DNA of 64,000 nucleotides from Aphanomyces cochlioides (taxonomy: Eukaryota; Oomycota; Saprolegniomycetes; Saprolegniales; Verrucalvaceae): contig JAHQRK010000022.1 in the NCBI GenBank assembly GCA_019828595.1, positions 558,001 through 622,000 of the forward strand, in the 5' to 3' direction. Numbering within the stretch: the stretch's first letter is position 1; each line of letters begins with the position of its first letter. The notes beneath the pieces were generated by a model. It worked only from the letters and a program-made list of their open reading frames with translations, had not been told where the DNA came from and did not search any database. A program made the position numbers and the translations under genes. Shown in pieces: positions 1 through 11,808 of the stretch.

Positions 1-311
1 GGCCAAACTCGACTGGCCATGTTGTCAACGTGGACTCCGTGTTGTCGTGCACTCTGTGTTGTTGACACTGGGCACTGCAGAATTTTAGCCAATCGTGTAG
101 TGGTGTGACAGTGAGTGTGATGTTTCACCGGAACTGCCATGATTCCAGTATGTCTAGTTAACCTACGACTATGGTGTAATAATCTATTTGTACACTGTAC
201 TTGTACTTTTTACTCAGATAGAATCGGTACTTTCAGTATGTCACATATTCGAGGAGTTTCGTTTGCAGTTACAATAACACTGTTGCTATAAATTGTGTTC
301 AGTTCTTTGTC
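1..311. other. Non-coding left edge
   Basis: No credible reading frame or RNA gene is visible here. The stretch is mixed composition and leads into the small gene that starts at 312. Confidence 0.4.
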
Positions 312-905
312 ATGGATCTGAGTGAAGTGGTGGAAGTGTCTAGACGACAAGTCTTCTTGAATTGGAATTACCTCGATCTCTTTTTGTCTGGCTTTAACCT
401 AGAGCGTTCTACGAGGTGGAGAGCCCAAGACTCCACCCGCTTTTCAGAAAAAGACAAATCCAACTACCCTGCTTGGGTCATTGATACCAATTGGAAGTGG
501 AGATTGTACTCCTGTGCTCGTTGCGAGGCTCAATTGCAAGCCAAATGGACGATTGTCGACGGTATATGGCAAATTCTATGTCATGATAGACCCTCCAAAG
601 ATTATGACTACAAGCCGCACACACACCCTCACACCAAGTACAGCTGAACTAAGTCTATGATCTCATATCATTTAGGCAAAATGAGTTCGTTCGAATCATA
701 TGCAACGATTATGCAAAAGTTCAAGATGATTCAAGAAGAAAACACAAGGTTGAAGAATGAATTGTCCTTCGACAAAGTTAGGGCTGTACTGGCCCTCCTT
801 GCTGCGCAAAGAGAAAGTGAGTCTGACGTGGATGAGGACACTAATCTACAATCCACCACAACCTCTGTTTCGAGCAACTCAACTTCTTTTTTTCCCAGCT
901 ACTAA
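312..905 (+). CDS. Small hypothetical protein with FLYWCH-like Cys/His motif, then a coiled-coil segment
   Basis: A 111-residue frame (312-647) begins at an ATG. It carries an aromatic- and Cys-rich segment near residues 60-105 (YSCARCEAQ, then LCHDRP and HTHPHTKY) in the order C-x2-C...H-x-H that FLYWCH-type zinc domains of Mutator-like transposons show. Ten bases after its stop a second frame (657-905) holds a short heptad-rich helix followed by an acidic, Ser/Thr-rich tail. The two could be exons of one gene or unrelated ORFs; I cannot fix a splice. Assignment to a transposon-type DNA-binding protein is inference from the residue pattern only. Confidence 0.3.
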
Positions 906-1209
906 AAGTTGCGTTTGAATCACCGAACATGAACAAGGAATGTGAGCCGAATTTATTCGCTCGACAATTAACCATGTTGTTGCCCAATCAATGCATGGGG
1001 AACAGTGTCTTGGCACTGACATGCTTGGTTGGGTCTTTGGATCGATTTCGGAAGTGCCAATATCGACACGGCTACTTCAACATTTTGCCCCCGACGTTAA
1101 ACTCAACAATGATGTAAGACGACTACAGCGATCTGGGAAATATAAGACCAGCGGCGGCTCTTCGGTGATTGGTCAGTTTCAAACTCAAGTTGAAGTCATG
1201 GACCTGTGA

Positions 1210-1496
1210 AATATTTTATCCTATTAAATTGTATATTGGTGTCGTCTCAAAAACAGGAACTTTGTATTTAAAGCTATCATTAAAGTTTATGCACTGTGAA
1301 AGTAACTAGAATACCTACGATATTGCAAAATGCCATGCATTCAATGAAAAGTCATAGCAGTCATAGATAAAGTGAAAGCCTCTATAATTTAATATTTACT
1401 GTATCCATTTCGAGGATGTGTTGTCGAACAATCCCAACCACTATCGCAACCACTCTGAGTGGTGTGTCTTCAGATACTGCACCATGTGAAAGGTGC
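1210..1496. other. Gene-free AT-rich interval
   Basis: Nothing recognisable on either strand: A/T-rich, no repeat shared with the rest of the window that I could see. Confidence 0.35.
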
Positions 1497-1871
1497 TCAG
1501 AGGACGTCGTTTTTGTCGTAAGAACTCCATGAAATGGAGAAGATTCTATTGTTATTAAGAAGAGTAAAGTATGATATATTTATTATGCTTACTTGAGGCT
1601 GTGGAAGAATACACGGTCTCCCCGCACAAGGGGACCTTTTCGCTTGGGCTTGAAGGGATTTCAACGCTGTCGCGTCCCATTTTCGTATAGTTTCGTTTGA
1701 GATTCCAGTTCTCGCAACAACAGCCTGCATGCCTTCTTCTTCAACGGCACGAAGAATCTTGAGTTTGTATGACGCCGTGTAAGAGCGTCGTAGCTTACTC
1801 AGGCCTTGGTGCTTGTCTGACATCACGTTTGTCACTTTATGGCCATGAAATGAAGGCTGGCATCCTGCCAA
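1497..1871 (-). pseudogene. Pogo/Brinker-type helix-turn-helix fragment of a transposase
   Basis: The frame reads basic residues, then a segment with the pattern YTASYKLKILRAVEEEG..AVVARTGIS..TIRKW. This matches the N-terminal HTH (Brinker/CENP-B-type) that precedes DDE_1 transposase domains of the Pogo/Tigger group. The first true ATG is at 1823; the apparent start at 1871 is TTG. Only the DNA-binding end is present: no DDE domain follows and the frame ends in unrelated residues after about position 100. It is best read as a transposon remnant, though a domesticated DNA-binding protein cannot be excluded. Confidence 0.45.
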
Positions 1872-1985
1872 TTATATTTCCTGTTATACTTTATAATATC
1901 AATTATGAAGGTTCTATTGTAGGGTAGGGTTAGTTGCTGGTCTTATATTTCCCAGATCTCTGTATTGTCACCAACTGACATGTTT

Positions 1986-2546
1986 TGCAGGTTTTGGATG
2001 TTTGGTTTCACCTGCCGGAGCAACTGGCTCACCGTTTAAATCGTCAAGGCTGCTATTTTGTGTCTGCGAGCTAGATCCAGAGAAGAGGTTGCTCGCTTCG
2101 TTCAAAAGAAGAAGCTATCCCGCTTTAGTCTGCTGTATTTGCCCATGCATTTTGAGGTTGTTAAGTGTACGACTTCTATTTTAACACTAGTTAGGGGCAT
2201 TGGTATCTAGTTATTATGGATATTGAAGGGTGTCGACATCTTGTTGTCGACTCGATTCCTCATTACAGCTCGCGGGACAAGCGTCCAATGTTTCGCAGAC
2301 TGTGGTATGCCTTGGGGCATCTGTGGGAACAGTTTCCTATGTTGAGGTTGCTGTACCATCGCAAGAGAGTAGTCTCATAGAGTGTGGTGTGTTTGTTTCT
2401 GCTTTTGCCGAGCTCCATCTACGTCAAATCGCTTTTGACACCTTTTCACTCGATTGCTGCAACCGATTCAGACGCAGAATGTGCGTTGAATTTCGCCTTG
2501 GAATAATTCAAGACGCCTACGATTTTACTACCGTGGGATACGAATA
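1986..2546 (+). pseudogene. C48 (Ulp1/SENP-type) cysteine protease, frameshifted
   Basis: The plus strand encodes the three blocks of a Ulp1-type protease. The His block reads GHWYLVIMDIEG, the Asp block LVVDSIPHYS about 15 residues later, and the catalytic Cys block IECGVFVSAFAEL near 2393. A 5' exon (about 1986-2158, ending LLYLPMHF) joins through a short intron ending TTAG at about 2195 to the His block. Between the Asp and Cys blocks the frame shifts once, near 2330-2345, so the copy is broken unless the sequence has an error there. Such proteases remove SUMO-like modifiers; in protist genomes they are also carried by DNA transposons, which would fit this neighbourhood. No upstream exon or ATG was found. 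Confidence 0.55.
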
Positions 2547-2789
2547 GATTCTTGCATTAACATCTTTATCTACATTAAACATGCGCAGTGTGTGTATTAA
2601 TTCTTGTTCTTCACGTCATCTTGATAGTGTTAGCTTGGTGGTAGGGTCGTTGGCTTGGAGGAAGGCTCGGTTGTTGGCTTGGCCGGTATTGGCGCCAAGG
2701 TGGGCGAGCTGGTGATGAATGGCTCGGTAAAATCACGAGTAGCAGAAATACGGCTGTGCACACCAGGCTTGTTGATGACAGCACAACCA

Positions 2790-3810
2790 ATACACTACGC
2801 AGCCCTTTGAGACCATCTCAATATCTCAAACACCCGTCCCGCAACTTACTGTAGCGTTCGTGATATCTAGCAAAGTCAAGAATAAAGCATTCCCCCCAAT
2901 GTAGCAATTACAAGCTTCATTAATAATCACTTGAACATGTTGTACCAGCTCAGAATCCTGAACACATTTATTTCTCAATTTATTTTTGCTGTCCGATCAT
3001 TTAGAAAAACCACGAGCTCCATAACATAGTGTATTTTCTTGGCCATTTCGAATCACAGTAGCATCTCGCAAAACCGTCTAACCATTCATAACGCCAGTGA
3101 CAACAATCTAGCAAAGAAATCAGCTCGGCAATAGAGTATAATTGCTAAGCTAATCCTCTCTTGCATCATTGATCCACGATGTAGACATTTTCGACCAGCT
3201 CAGTATCTCAAATACCCCCTTTCGCATTTTATTATAGCCCTTCTGAACATCTAGGAAAGGTATAAGCTCTCTATTTTACAAGCCAACACTCACTTGCATC
3301 AATGTGAAACTGTTCAGAGATTTTGAACCAACACTGTATTTCAAACTCCCCCTCTCGCAACTTATTGTAGCCTTCCTGCCACCTAGCAAAGCCATTAGCC
3401 CCAAAAATAATATGTTTGCCTTGGCCAATACTCACTAGCATCAATGATAAACAATTTGGGATTTTGTAAAAGCTCAGTATCTCGAGTCCCAGTGTATAAA
3501 TTTGTTGTAGCTTTTCAGACCATCTAGCAAAGCCATAATCAAGTATATTTGCTATTTTAACACTTACAAGCATTATTGATGAATTCTTCGGTCATGTGGA
3601 GTCAGCTCAGTCTTGTAGACTATATTTCTCGAGAGTTGAGTATATTTGCAAAGATAACACTTACTATTATCAATGTAAACACCATTGAACTCATTGAACG
3701 ACTTCTCGCAAACAACACCACGACATTTATTTCAGACTCTAGCTTCAGAGCTTTTGATAAAAGTTTGGCCATGGCTTCCGACTTTTTTGCATTATTGAGC
3801 ACTATTTAAA
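2790..3810 (-). repeat. Degenerate tandem repeat of ~115-140 bp, exon/intron-like unit
   Basis: The phrase ctagcaaag (or a close variant) recurs near 2868, 2994, 3108, 3249, 3384 and 3522, followed each time by similar sequence containing agctcagtatctca. Read on the minus strand, each unit ends with CATTGATGCNAGTGAGT or a variant, which resembles a 5' splice donor, and starts after TTTGCTAG, which resembles an acceptor. Two neighbouring units are open over 3271-3573 and encode related peptides (FARWQEGYNKL and FARWSEKLQQI). A decayed gene with repeating exons or a non-coding satellite would both fit. No known repeat protein family was recognised. Confidence 0.55.
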
Positions 3811-4242
3811 TAGGATGAACAATATAACTGGCAGTTGACACCCACCTTGATGGTTGGAGAGCCTCTTGCCATTGTGTGCGGCTGAATGTTGGAGTCGACA
3901 GAGCCAAGCCGAGAATGGTGTCTGATGGATGTGAATATTTGTTGCGAAAATTAACCAATCAGTCTGGTTTATTTTAGATCCGTAAAATACTGTATTGTTT
4001 TTCTATGCATTCAATAATTTTGGAGTTGCTCTACACCCAAATCTAGATAGCCAACAATGTCACCATCAGCTACAATGACTCCACTGACTGCTGAAATCAA
4101 ACACTTTGCAAGGGCATCGAGGTATACAGTAATAGAGCTTGAAACACCCCACAGGTTGTCTATATCCCCCATCAATCCCAATACTCATGCATTGAGAAGG
4201 CAGTCGGCGATTGGTTGACTGTCTCAGACAACTGTCGCAACA

Positions 4243-4683
4243 TTAGGCAACCCAGACACATGTTTTCATCTGTGTGCAGTTCCCCGATTTCTGTGTGTAA
4301 ACTTCCATTTTTGGTGTGTGGCACTTCCACACTCGTTGTGCAGCATCGGTTTCGGTGAGTTGTTCGTGATAACTTTTTCGGAGGGTGCAACTTCGTTGGT
4401 TTCGGCTTTTAGGGGTACGTGCAACTTTTCGACGTTGGTAATCCATCTTGTTTCGAATTGTTTTTGCTTCTTTTCTCTCCGAATCCGTCTTTTTCGTACG
4501 TAAAGTTGAAACAGTCAGGTTTGGACGAGCTTTCGAAGCATGACGTTTCATGTTTGCACGCTTCAAAAAGTAGAGAGAGCATCCTGGGCATTTAACAGAC
4601 ATGGCGAGTTGAAAAGTGACGACTCTATTGATTGGATATTGTAGGTTGCATAAATACATCACATCATTACTGCCGTGTGACAT
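4243..4683 (-). CDS. Small basic hypothetical protein with half a C2H2 zinc finger
   Basis: From the internal ATG at 4602 the frame begins MSVKCPGCSLYFLKRANMKRH, which has the spacing C-x2-C-x12-H of a classical zinc finger but no second His at the usual distance. A strongly basic stretch follows (residues about 40-90, rich in K/R, including RKEAKTIRNKMDYQRRK). The ATG at 4683 would add 27 residues without a recognisable feature. It has no recognised relative, and the missing zinc ligand suggests decay. Low confidence that it is translated. Confidence 0.3.
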   Translation of the reverse strand: MSHGSNDVMYLCNLQYPINRVVTFQLAMSVKCPGCSLYFLKRANMKRHASKARPNLTVSTLRTKKTDSERKEAKTIRNKMDYQRRKVARTPKSRNQRSCTLRKSYHEQLTETDAAQRVWKCHTPKMEVYTQKSGNCTQMKTCVWVA

Positions 4684-4689
4684 CAATTA

Positions 4690-6540
4690 AATGAAGATTG
4701 ACGATTAGAAATGCATGTAAATAGATTACTCACTGACTGAACATCCTTGTGTAAAACTGTGATGTATTATATTCTCGATTTGATACGAATTTTCCCAGAT
4801 CGGTTTGAAGAATCGAGCAGGGCAGAACCGATCCCAAATCGATCCCTTTGGTCAATATACAAATTTTCTAAATTTTAACCAATCAAAATACTTATATGAT
4901 TTATGGTGAATAAAAATAGCCAATCAAAAGCTCTCATATTCTTGGGATCAATTCGAGGAATCACTCCAAATTGGCAAATATCGAGAAAACCGACAATATG
5001 TCATAGGTAATCTGTGCCATTTGAATCCAGCTTTCAGAAGCAATAAAATATGTGTTCGTACAGTTTATCGAGAATAGCAAGGTTTCTCAAAAAGGTAGTT
5101 TATCACATAAATTTGAATATCGTTCCAAAAATGCCATGAGAATTGAGCTCAAATCCAACATTACACTTCCCTCGGATCCTAACGCAATGTGGAACATTGC
5201 AAGCAGGACAAGTGAATACATTTTCTTTTTAAACATATTGTTGTATTTTTAAAATTTATTTTAACTATTGTCGATTTGGTACACATTTCCACTTCCTGCG
5301 CAATCGAATCACGCCTAGTCGAATCGCGTCGCCAATCGATCATGCATCTGATTGGATAAAAATATAATATAAATTGATTTGATTGGTCAATTATTAACAA
5401 CAATGTCGAGACACCCCTGAACCATAATCGATCATGCTCCTTTGTCCATGTTCGTCCGCTCATGAAGACAAAAGAGATGATCCAAACTACTCTTAAGGAA
5501 GCCGCGAGGAACATGTGACTCAAGATACGACTGTTTTGACTTAGCAAAAATAAAATGCTCACTAACTTCTGAACATGTACGATATCACAAATCCTGGATG
5601 AAATAGTGGGGTAAAAACGACAACGTATTGGATTTTGCTCGTCACAACGATGAACAATACTTAAAATTGATGATAAGTACTACTCCGTCCTGCATCTTTT
5701 GTCCTTCTGATTATTACACTTGATTTTGTATTGAAAAATATTGCAGTATAGAGTATTTAAGAAATATTTAGAGTTTATCTAAATGGCGGGAAGATAAACT
5801 CATTTCATAAGCTCCAGGCCATTAGACATTTGATGCATTGCATCTCTTAATGTCATTGTTTTGATGCCTCGTGCCCAATCTCGCTTCCATAACGACCCTA
5901 GGCTTTGATTTGTGGGTTGAAATATTTTTCTTTTAGTTGAAGTTTTGGTTGCTATAATGCTTTCTGGGCAACGAAACCAGGACGATGTCATTCAAAACAG
6001 TATATCTGACAACTCGACAAAGATGTCTAGACGGCGGCTTCAAAACGATGCTCTAGCTAGTCTTTCCCTTTTTCACCCATGTATCCCACACTACTTCAGT
6101 GTCGATGAAATCTTCGTTGGAAGAAATCAACGAATTTCAATATTGTCCAATGAAAGAGGAGATCACAAGTTTGAATTTAAGCTAATCAGGATCGCAAAAT
6201 TCACAAAGCTGCAAAATTTACACTAATGCAAATATTTTGTGGACAAAAGATATGGGACAGAGTGGTAATAGTAGAGCTAGGATGGACCCATCTTATCGCC
6301 ATATTTTCCCTCTGGCGCGGTTCAAGGCGCCATTGTGCTGAAAATGAGAAATCACGCAAAAAATAGAAATTCACAGCAAAAGCACAATACCTCTTTCTAT
6401 TTATATATAGTAGAGGTTCTCACATGCCCTTCAGCGGCTGAGGCTGAACAATTACTGCTCATGAAGCTCGGACGCGATCAATTGGAGGTTGGTCTGCCGA
6501 GAATCTTCGAGTCGTTGCACATGATCAATGAGAGCAGCAT
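4690..6540. other. Long AT-rich intergenic stretch with scattered short palindromic 'cgattggc' motifs
   Basis: No convincing gene. Short blocks such as aatcgattc and gccaatcga recur (for example 4780-4860 and 5290-5350) and resemble arms of the fold-back elements found at 8.2-9.6 kb and 61.4 kb, so this is probably old transposon debris. A 22-base string at 6386-6407 recurs exactly at 15777-15798. Confidence 0.4.
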
Positions 6541-6543
6541 GCT

Positions 6544-7500
6544 CTAGAGCCAGTTGAGTGTTCTCGGCCAGGAGCTGCGACTGGCGGAGTTGCATATCTT
6601 GATGAATCGCTGTCGCTTGTTCCGCTCTTGGGCATATAGTAGCCGAATTGCCATTGGCAAGAGCTCGGATGGGTTTGCGATGTCGGACCGTGCGGGACTT
6701 CCATCAACTTCGACTATTGGGCTGGTCATAATCAAAGTTGGCGCACGGGCCGGTATCATAGCAGATTCGTCAGCCGAAGTAACAATTTCGCGGTCGTAAG
6801 TAACGACGATTGACGACTCGATGGGCAAGAGGGGTCGTTTGGGAGCCGTTCGCTCAGTGGGAGGGGATATCACAGGCGAGTCTTCAGAAGGACGTTTGCG
6901 ATCAGGAGATGGCGGTATGATTGCGAACGCGCAACGTGGTTTAGGCTTTCGGCTATTCAACATGGATATGTCCATGTTGGATCAAGTCGTCTGGCACGAT
7001 CGCCAGGTCGTGGTCAATCGGTGGATCGACAGCTATTTCCTCGGACTCCTCCGGCAGCGGCTGCAGGGCCTCTTGAGGTAGCACATCTGCGAATGGAGTT
7101 GCACGTTGCGGAGTTGGAACTCCGAGTTCGTGAGTTGACGGATGAGATTCATCGGCTCCAGGGAGATCAAATCGAGTATCCGTCCGTTCGTGAGCTGGAG
7201 GATTATCTCTATGACTGGCAGTCGATGAAGCGGTCTTTTCTGATATGCAGAATCATATTCGACGCTTGTGGGACTGGATGAAGAGCGAGCAGGCGAAAGG
7301 TCGCCATAAACATGCATAGCAGGTAAATACGTCTTGATCTTGCCAACATAGAATGTTCGATGAATTTGCCATTCAGTTGGAAGCTCCAACTTGTATGCAG
7401 TGCTGCTAATCTTCTTTGTGATAGGGAATGGGCCAAGCCAAGGTGGCTGCAATTTTAGATTCATAGCGCCGTTTTGGGCACTACCGATGCACGTAGTACA
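6544..7500 (-). pseudogene. Ty3/gypsy remnant: integrase C-terminus and tail
   Basis: On the minus strand the frame at 7464 opens with PPWLGPFPITKKISSTAYKL and ends the block with TFYVGKIKTYLP. This is the GPF/Y-type C-terminal module of a gypsy integrase and is closely similar to the integrase tail of the young element at 24.7-31.6 kb. Downstream, a Pro/Ser-rich acidic tail and a coiled-coil end (about 6470-6975) follow in changing frames, showing several indels. No LTR, reverse transcriptase or gag remains. The plus-strand frames here look like shadows. Confidence 0.6.
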
Positions 7501-7876
7501 CTCTAACTTGCGACCGGGGTGAAAATGTATCTATTTGTCCAAATCTATTTGAAATCTATGGCCACTCAGAACCGATAATTTGCCTTCTTCACAAAAACAC
7601 ACGCAAAACACAGGTTCAAAACTTTACTTTATTGAATTCACTTTCATATTAAACTGACTATGTCTGAATAGTATTTGAGAATATTTCAATTTTTTGTTAA
7701 AAATTGAATAATAAAAATACAATAAAAATTTCAGTGAAAAAGATAATATATGTCAAGGTTGTAGTAAACCTCATTTGAAGAATATACTAACAAATACAAT
7801 TAAATTACTCCATTATTTGGGCCATTTAATCTCGCGTTGTTCAAAATTTATGGAAAATATTTTGTTTACACGTTAT

Positions 7877-8142
7877 TGTGTCTCAAAAAAGACTGGAATC
7901 TTGCAAAGAAAATATCGACGCAGCCATTTTGACGCAAAAACGATGGAATACAAACTTCAAATAACATGAAATTGAATGTTTCGAACATGTTTATCAAACA
8001 TTTAAAATGTTTGAAATTACAATATTTAAGGTTCATGATCGAGAGCAATACAAGAAAATGCTTGAGTAAGCCTTAAATAGCCTTAAATAGTGTCCATTTT
8101 CGAAACATCTAAAAATTCCTGTTTTGGACCCAAACGACAATA
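7877..8142 (+). repeat. Dispersed ~265-bp repeat, copy 1
   Basis: The sequence from tgtgtctcaaaaaagactgg to ggacccaaacgacaata reappears inverted at about 50731-50999, with many substitutions but the same order of blocks (for example gaatcttgcaaagaaaatatcgacgcagcc). No coding frame and no obvious terminal inverted repeats. It is probably an old non-autonomous transposable element. Confidence 0.6.
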
Positions 8143-8203
8143 ATTGGCTCATCATTATTTTGTGTTTTTGCTAGTATTGTGAGATTCATTCTAATTAGTT
8201 GAA

Positions 8204-9571
8204 ATGTATCGATTTTTTTAATCGATTTTCCAATCTCGCAGCCAATCATAATCGAGTATTTGACTAATTCAGGCAAAACACACCCTAACACACCCTATCA
8301 AAAGGATAACACACATCCAATGAATTTGGCCAATATTCGGTTTAACTTGGCTTCAGTATGGTCTAATCGATTTGGAAATGCATTTTAGTTTTGGTCAGAA
8401 ATACAAATTTGACTGAAATTTACAATATTGTTCTATTCTTTAAATTTATTTGAACTATTGTCATTTTCAACCAAATTTGTGGTTTTGACCAAAATGCGAA
8501 TTCATTTTCAAATCGATTTCATCATACTGAAGTGATGTGTGTCAGTGTGTGTTTTGCGTGAGTCAGGTGGCTGATCGATTCTGATTGGCTGACTAATTTT
8601 AATGTCTAATTTAGCCAATCAGAGAAGCCCGGTCGATTCGGAATCGATTCGAAACTCCTCACAATTTTGTACTACACCATTTGCCGGTTTAGTTCGTTTA
8701 ACTTGCGATATATTTCGTATCACCTGCAATATATTTCGTATGACTTGCAATATATTTCGTATGACTTGCATTTAATTTCGTGGCCCGCGACGAAAATCGA
8801 TTTATATTTCGCATGACTTGCATTATATTTCATACCTCTTGCATTTAATTTCGTATTTTTTAGCTTATATTACGTATCACGTGCATTTAAATTCGTATAA
8901 ATGCAAAATATATTCAATCTCCTATTGAGATATGAAGTTTCACATGTGTTGCAGTGTTGGCTTGAGCTATGAATTCGCGACGGGCAGCCGCATATGAACT
9001 CTGCTGAGCTTGCTTGATGCTCGCATTGACTTATATGGTGATCGAAGTGTCCCATCAATTTCTTATGAGTTCGATAACAATTTTTTGTTAATTTTTCTAT
9101 GGACTTTTTCTCTTCTCTGCGAAATTAAATGCACGTGATACGAAATATAAGCTAAAAAATACGAAATTAAATGCAAGAGGTATGAAATATAATGCAAGTC
9201 ATGCGAAATATAAATCGATTTTCGTCGCGGGCCACGAAATTAAATGCAAGTCATACGAAATATATTGCAAGTCATACGAAATATATTGCAGGTGATACGA
9301 AATATATCGCAAGTTAAACGAACTAAACCGGCAAATGGTGTAGTATCAAAAGCACAATATTGTCTTTTTCACCCAAATTTGTATTTGTTTTACCAAAATC
9401 GAATTCAATTCCAAATCGATTCGATCATACTGAAGTCAAGTATAAATGGAAAGTGTGGCAAACGTCCCAAATTAATTACACGTGTGTCTGGGTGTGTTTT
9501 GCGTGAATTAGGTAAATACTCGATTCTGATTGGATGAGCGATTTGCAGATCGATTTGAAAAATCGATACAT
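8204..9571. mobile_element. Old fold-back element with ~95-bp inverted arms, itself hit by a younger fold-back element
   Basis: The left arm (8204-8300, starting atgtatcgattttttt) is the inverted counterpart of the right arm (9486-9571, ending aatcgatacat). Both contain cgagtattt and gcaaaacacaccc in matching order. Inner inverted and direct copies (8350-8412, 8500-8600, 9402-9511) extend the symmetry. A second, nearly perfect fold-back element lies inside at 8672-9343, so the outer one is older. No transposase gene is present, so mobilisation in trans is inferred. Confidence 0.55.
8672..9343. mobile_element. Fold-back (long-TIR) element A, 672 bp
   Basis: The terminal inverted repeats are about 225 bp each (8672-8897 and 9118-9343) and nearly identical. 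They start ctacaccatttgccggttt and are flanked on both sides by TA. Inside the arms a roughly 21-bp unit (variants of atatatttcgtatgacttgc) repeats several times, a layout expected for multiple transposase-binding sites. The loop of about 220 bp holds no gene. The flanking TA suggests a Tc1/mariner-type target site, which is inference. A related element sits at 61470-62212. Confidence 0.75.
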
Positions 9572-9611
9572 CTGCTGCATCTATGATAAAAACATGATCT
9601 TTTTGAATCAG

Positions 9612-9742
9612 AGTGTGATAGGAAATCTATCACAGTTGCCTGAAAAACATTTTCAAAACAAGTTTTTGACTTGATTTCAGTATACATATCTGAAATATAA
9701 TGTGCAACATTCTGAGCAACTGTGATAGAGATTCTATCACGG
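9612..9742. mobile_element. Short fold-back MITE with self-complementary ends
   Basis: The left end gtgataggaaatctatcac and the right end gtgatagagattctatcac are each nearly palindromic and are also inverted copies of one another, followed inward by agttgc / gcaact. A third, isolated copy of one end lies at 10448-10474. No coding potential. Confidence 0.55.
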
Positions 9743-9779
9743 TTTTTCAACAAACAAATATTGGCAGATATGAAGCTTC

Positions 9780-11800
9780 ATTTAGTCGCCAGCATGAAGT
9801 CTAACCAAGAAACAAAGATGCTCTGAATAAATTTAACGTCTAGCACGGATATAAGCTAGGCTAGCTGCAGCAGAACACGACACTTGTTGACGTTTTTTGC
9901 GCTCACTCGCCTGATTCTACTGTTAGCATAATATGCTAACAGCACAAAACACAAAGCATTGTGGATATCTTGAAAACTATACGAATAGTCAATTAAGGCA
10001 AAAACAAAACTGTAGGAGTCATAAATAATGATGACGGATGTGATCTCCACACCTTCGCCACTACCTCATAACCCTATAAACTTTTGGTGTTGCCAAAGTC
10101 TAAAAGAAATCTCGCATCCCCCTCTACAAGTTGAACAGTAGGTAGTAGGGCAATAATCTATTGAATCAGCCCACGCACAATAAACACCCTCTACAAGGTA
10201 CATGACTCATTCACTTAGATTGCAGCGCATGAGTTCGATGTGTCAATATTACATGTACTCTTGTATAGCCGGAGTGAGAAACGGCACAGAACAACGTGAA
10301 ACAGAAAAGGAAAACTTTCGATTACAATTAGCATGAAGGAGGACTAGGCATGATAGTACTGCTGGTATGTGCTCTTCATGGGGTTCATGTTGTGTTTTCG
10401 TCAAGTCATTCTATTATATTAACTTCCAATCATATTGCGTCATTCGGTGTGATAGGAATCATATCACAGTTGCAGTCATTAGTGTATTTTTTCACCGTTT
10501 TTCACCAAGAGCAACACGTTTGATTGGTGAAATTTGTCCAATCACAGAATTTATATGATGGTGAAGAACGTTAAATAATCTGAGAGAGGACGTTTGGATA
10601 CAGAGAATAAGTTCAGTGTAGTCCAACTGCCACCGAGGTCATGACTGGAGAAAACTAAGTGGATTGCTCGGCTCAGCGAACACGTCGATCCCAACCAGCT
10701 CGAGATAGACCCTAGTACATGTAGAGCAAAGCAGGTGTATATGTTAGCGAGCCTCGCTGGCAATGAATTTTTACTTGACCGTCCGACTTGCGCTATCGAG
10801 AGTGTTGCAACCTTTTCCTTTCGCATGGATATACAGTACGATCAGGTGCTCGGGCCTGTGTGCTGGATGCATATTCTGATCCAAGACACCGTCATCCCAA
10901 CGAAGAAAAGCAGAAAAGGCGAGCAGAGCCGCCAAGTCCGTCACATGCGCATTGATGCTCATGCGCATTGATGCCTACTACACAAGCCAGTACTGTCATA
11001 TTCGTGGCGTGCGAGGAATTCACCGAGGTTTCTGCGACGCTGCTCGGTCTAAGACCTAGCAAAGTTCTCCATGAGAATAACCTCATGGAAAAGACAATGT
11101 AGAAATGCCAGTTTGAGATCTTTGGCTCGTGTGTGCATTGCGATAGATGTTGTCATCCTGAATAGACAACGAAGCCAATGAACCGCTCAACTCTATCGGA
11201 CAAATTGTACGAAGCATTGTTGTGACATAGTGATGACTCTCGTCGAGCTGTCGTGATTAGAGCCATGGACAAATATTAAAGTCACGAGTTTGGACAAACA
11301 CGGCTAGTGAACATATATACTCCAGTCGACTACGAGCTTGTTTAGGCATAGTACGGTTTAGACATAGAATACTCTGCTAAACAATCATAGCCTTTCTCCT
11401 AATCACATCGGTTGCCCTTTAGAAAAGAGACAACTTATTCGTTAAAGGGCACCCACAGGTGGGGAACGCAATTCTTGTTTTTGTGCGTCTTTGGAGCAGT
11501 CGATTTGCAATTTAGACAAATCTTGTTTGTGGCATGCAACAATGATTCAAATTCATCTTGTACGCTATCGGATAGTATTTATGGTCAAAGCAACGAATGA
11601 AGTTAACAGTCTAGTTCAAAATTTGACTTGACATAAAGCATGGCATGTCAACTACTATCGTGTTGGAGATAACGCGTACAATCTTTGAATATGTCGATAG
11701 ATGTTACAGGCAAGTTAGAGATTTGAAGCGGGAACTCAAAACAAACCAGTGTTGTCGGTGCATTGACGATAAGGATAGTCGGGGCGGTTGGTTTTATTGG
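9780..11800. other. Gene-free interval between fold-back elements and the first Crypton
   Basis: Only short, overlapping frames without recognisable domains occur. It contains the isolated MITE end at 10448-10474. Nothing else could be supported on either strand. Confidence 0.35.
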
Positions 11801-11808
11801 CAAGCTCC

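Noticed and set aside
7021..7281. Plus-strand coiled-coil frame opposite the old gypsy integrase tail, as a second case of the antisense ORF
   Set aside because: In this remnant the minus strand itself reads a plausible Pro/Glu-rich tail and coiled-coil end across frames, so the plus-strand coil is probably a shadow; it does not support conservation of the antisense gene.
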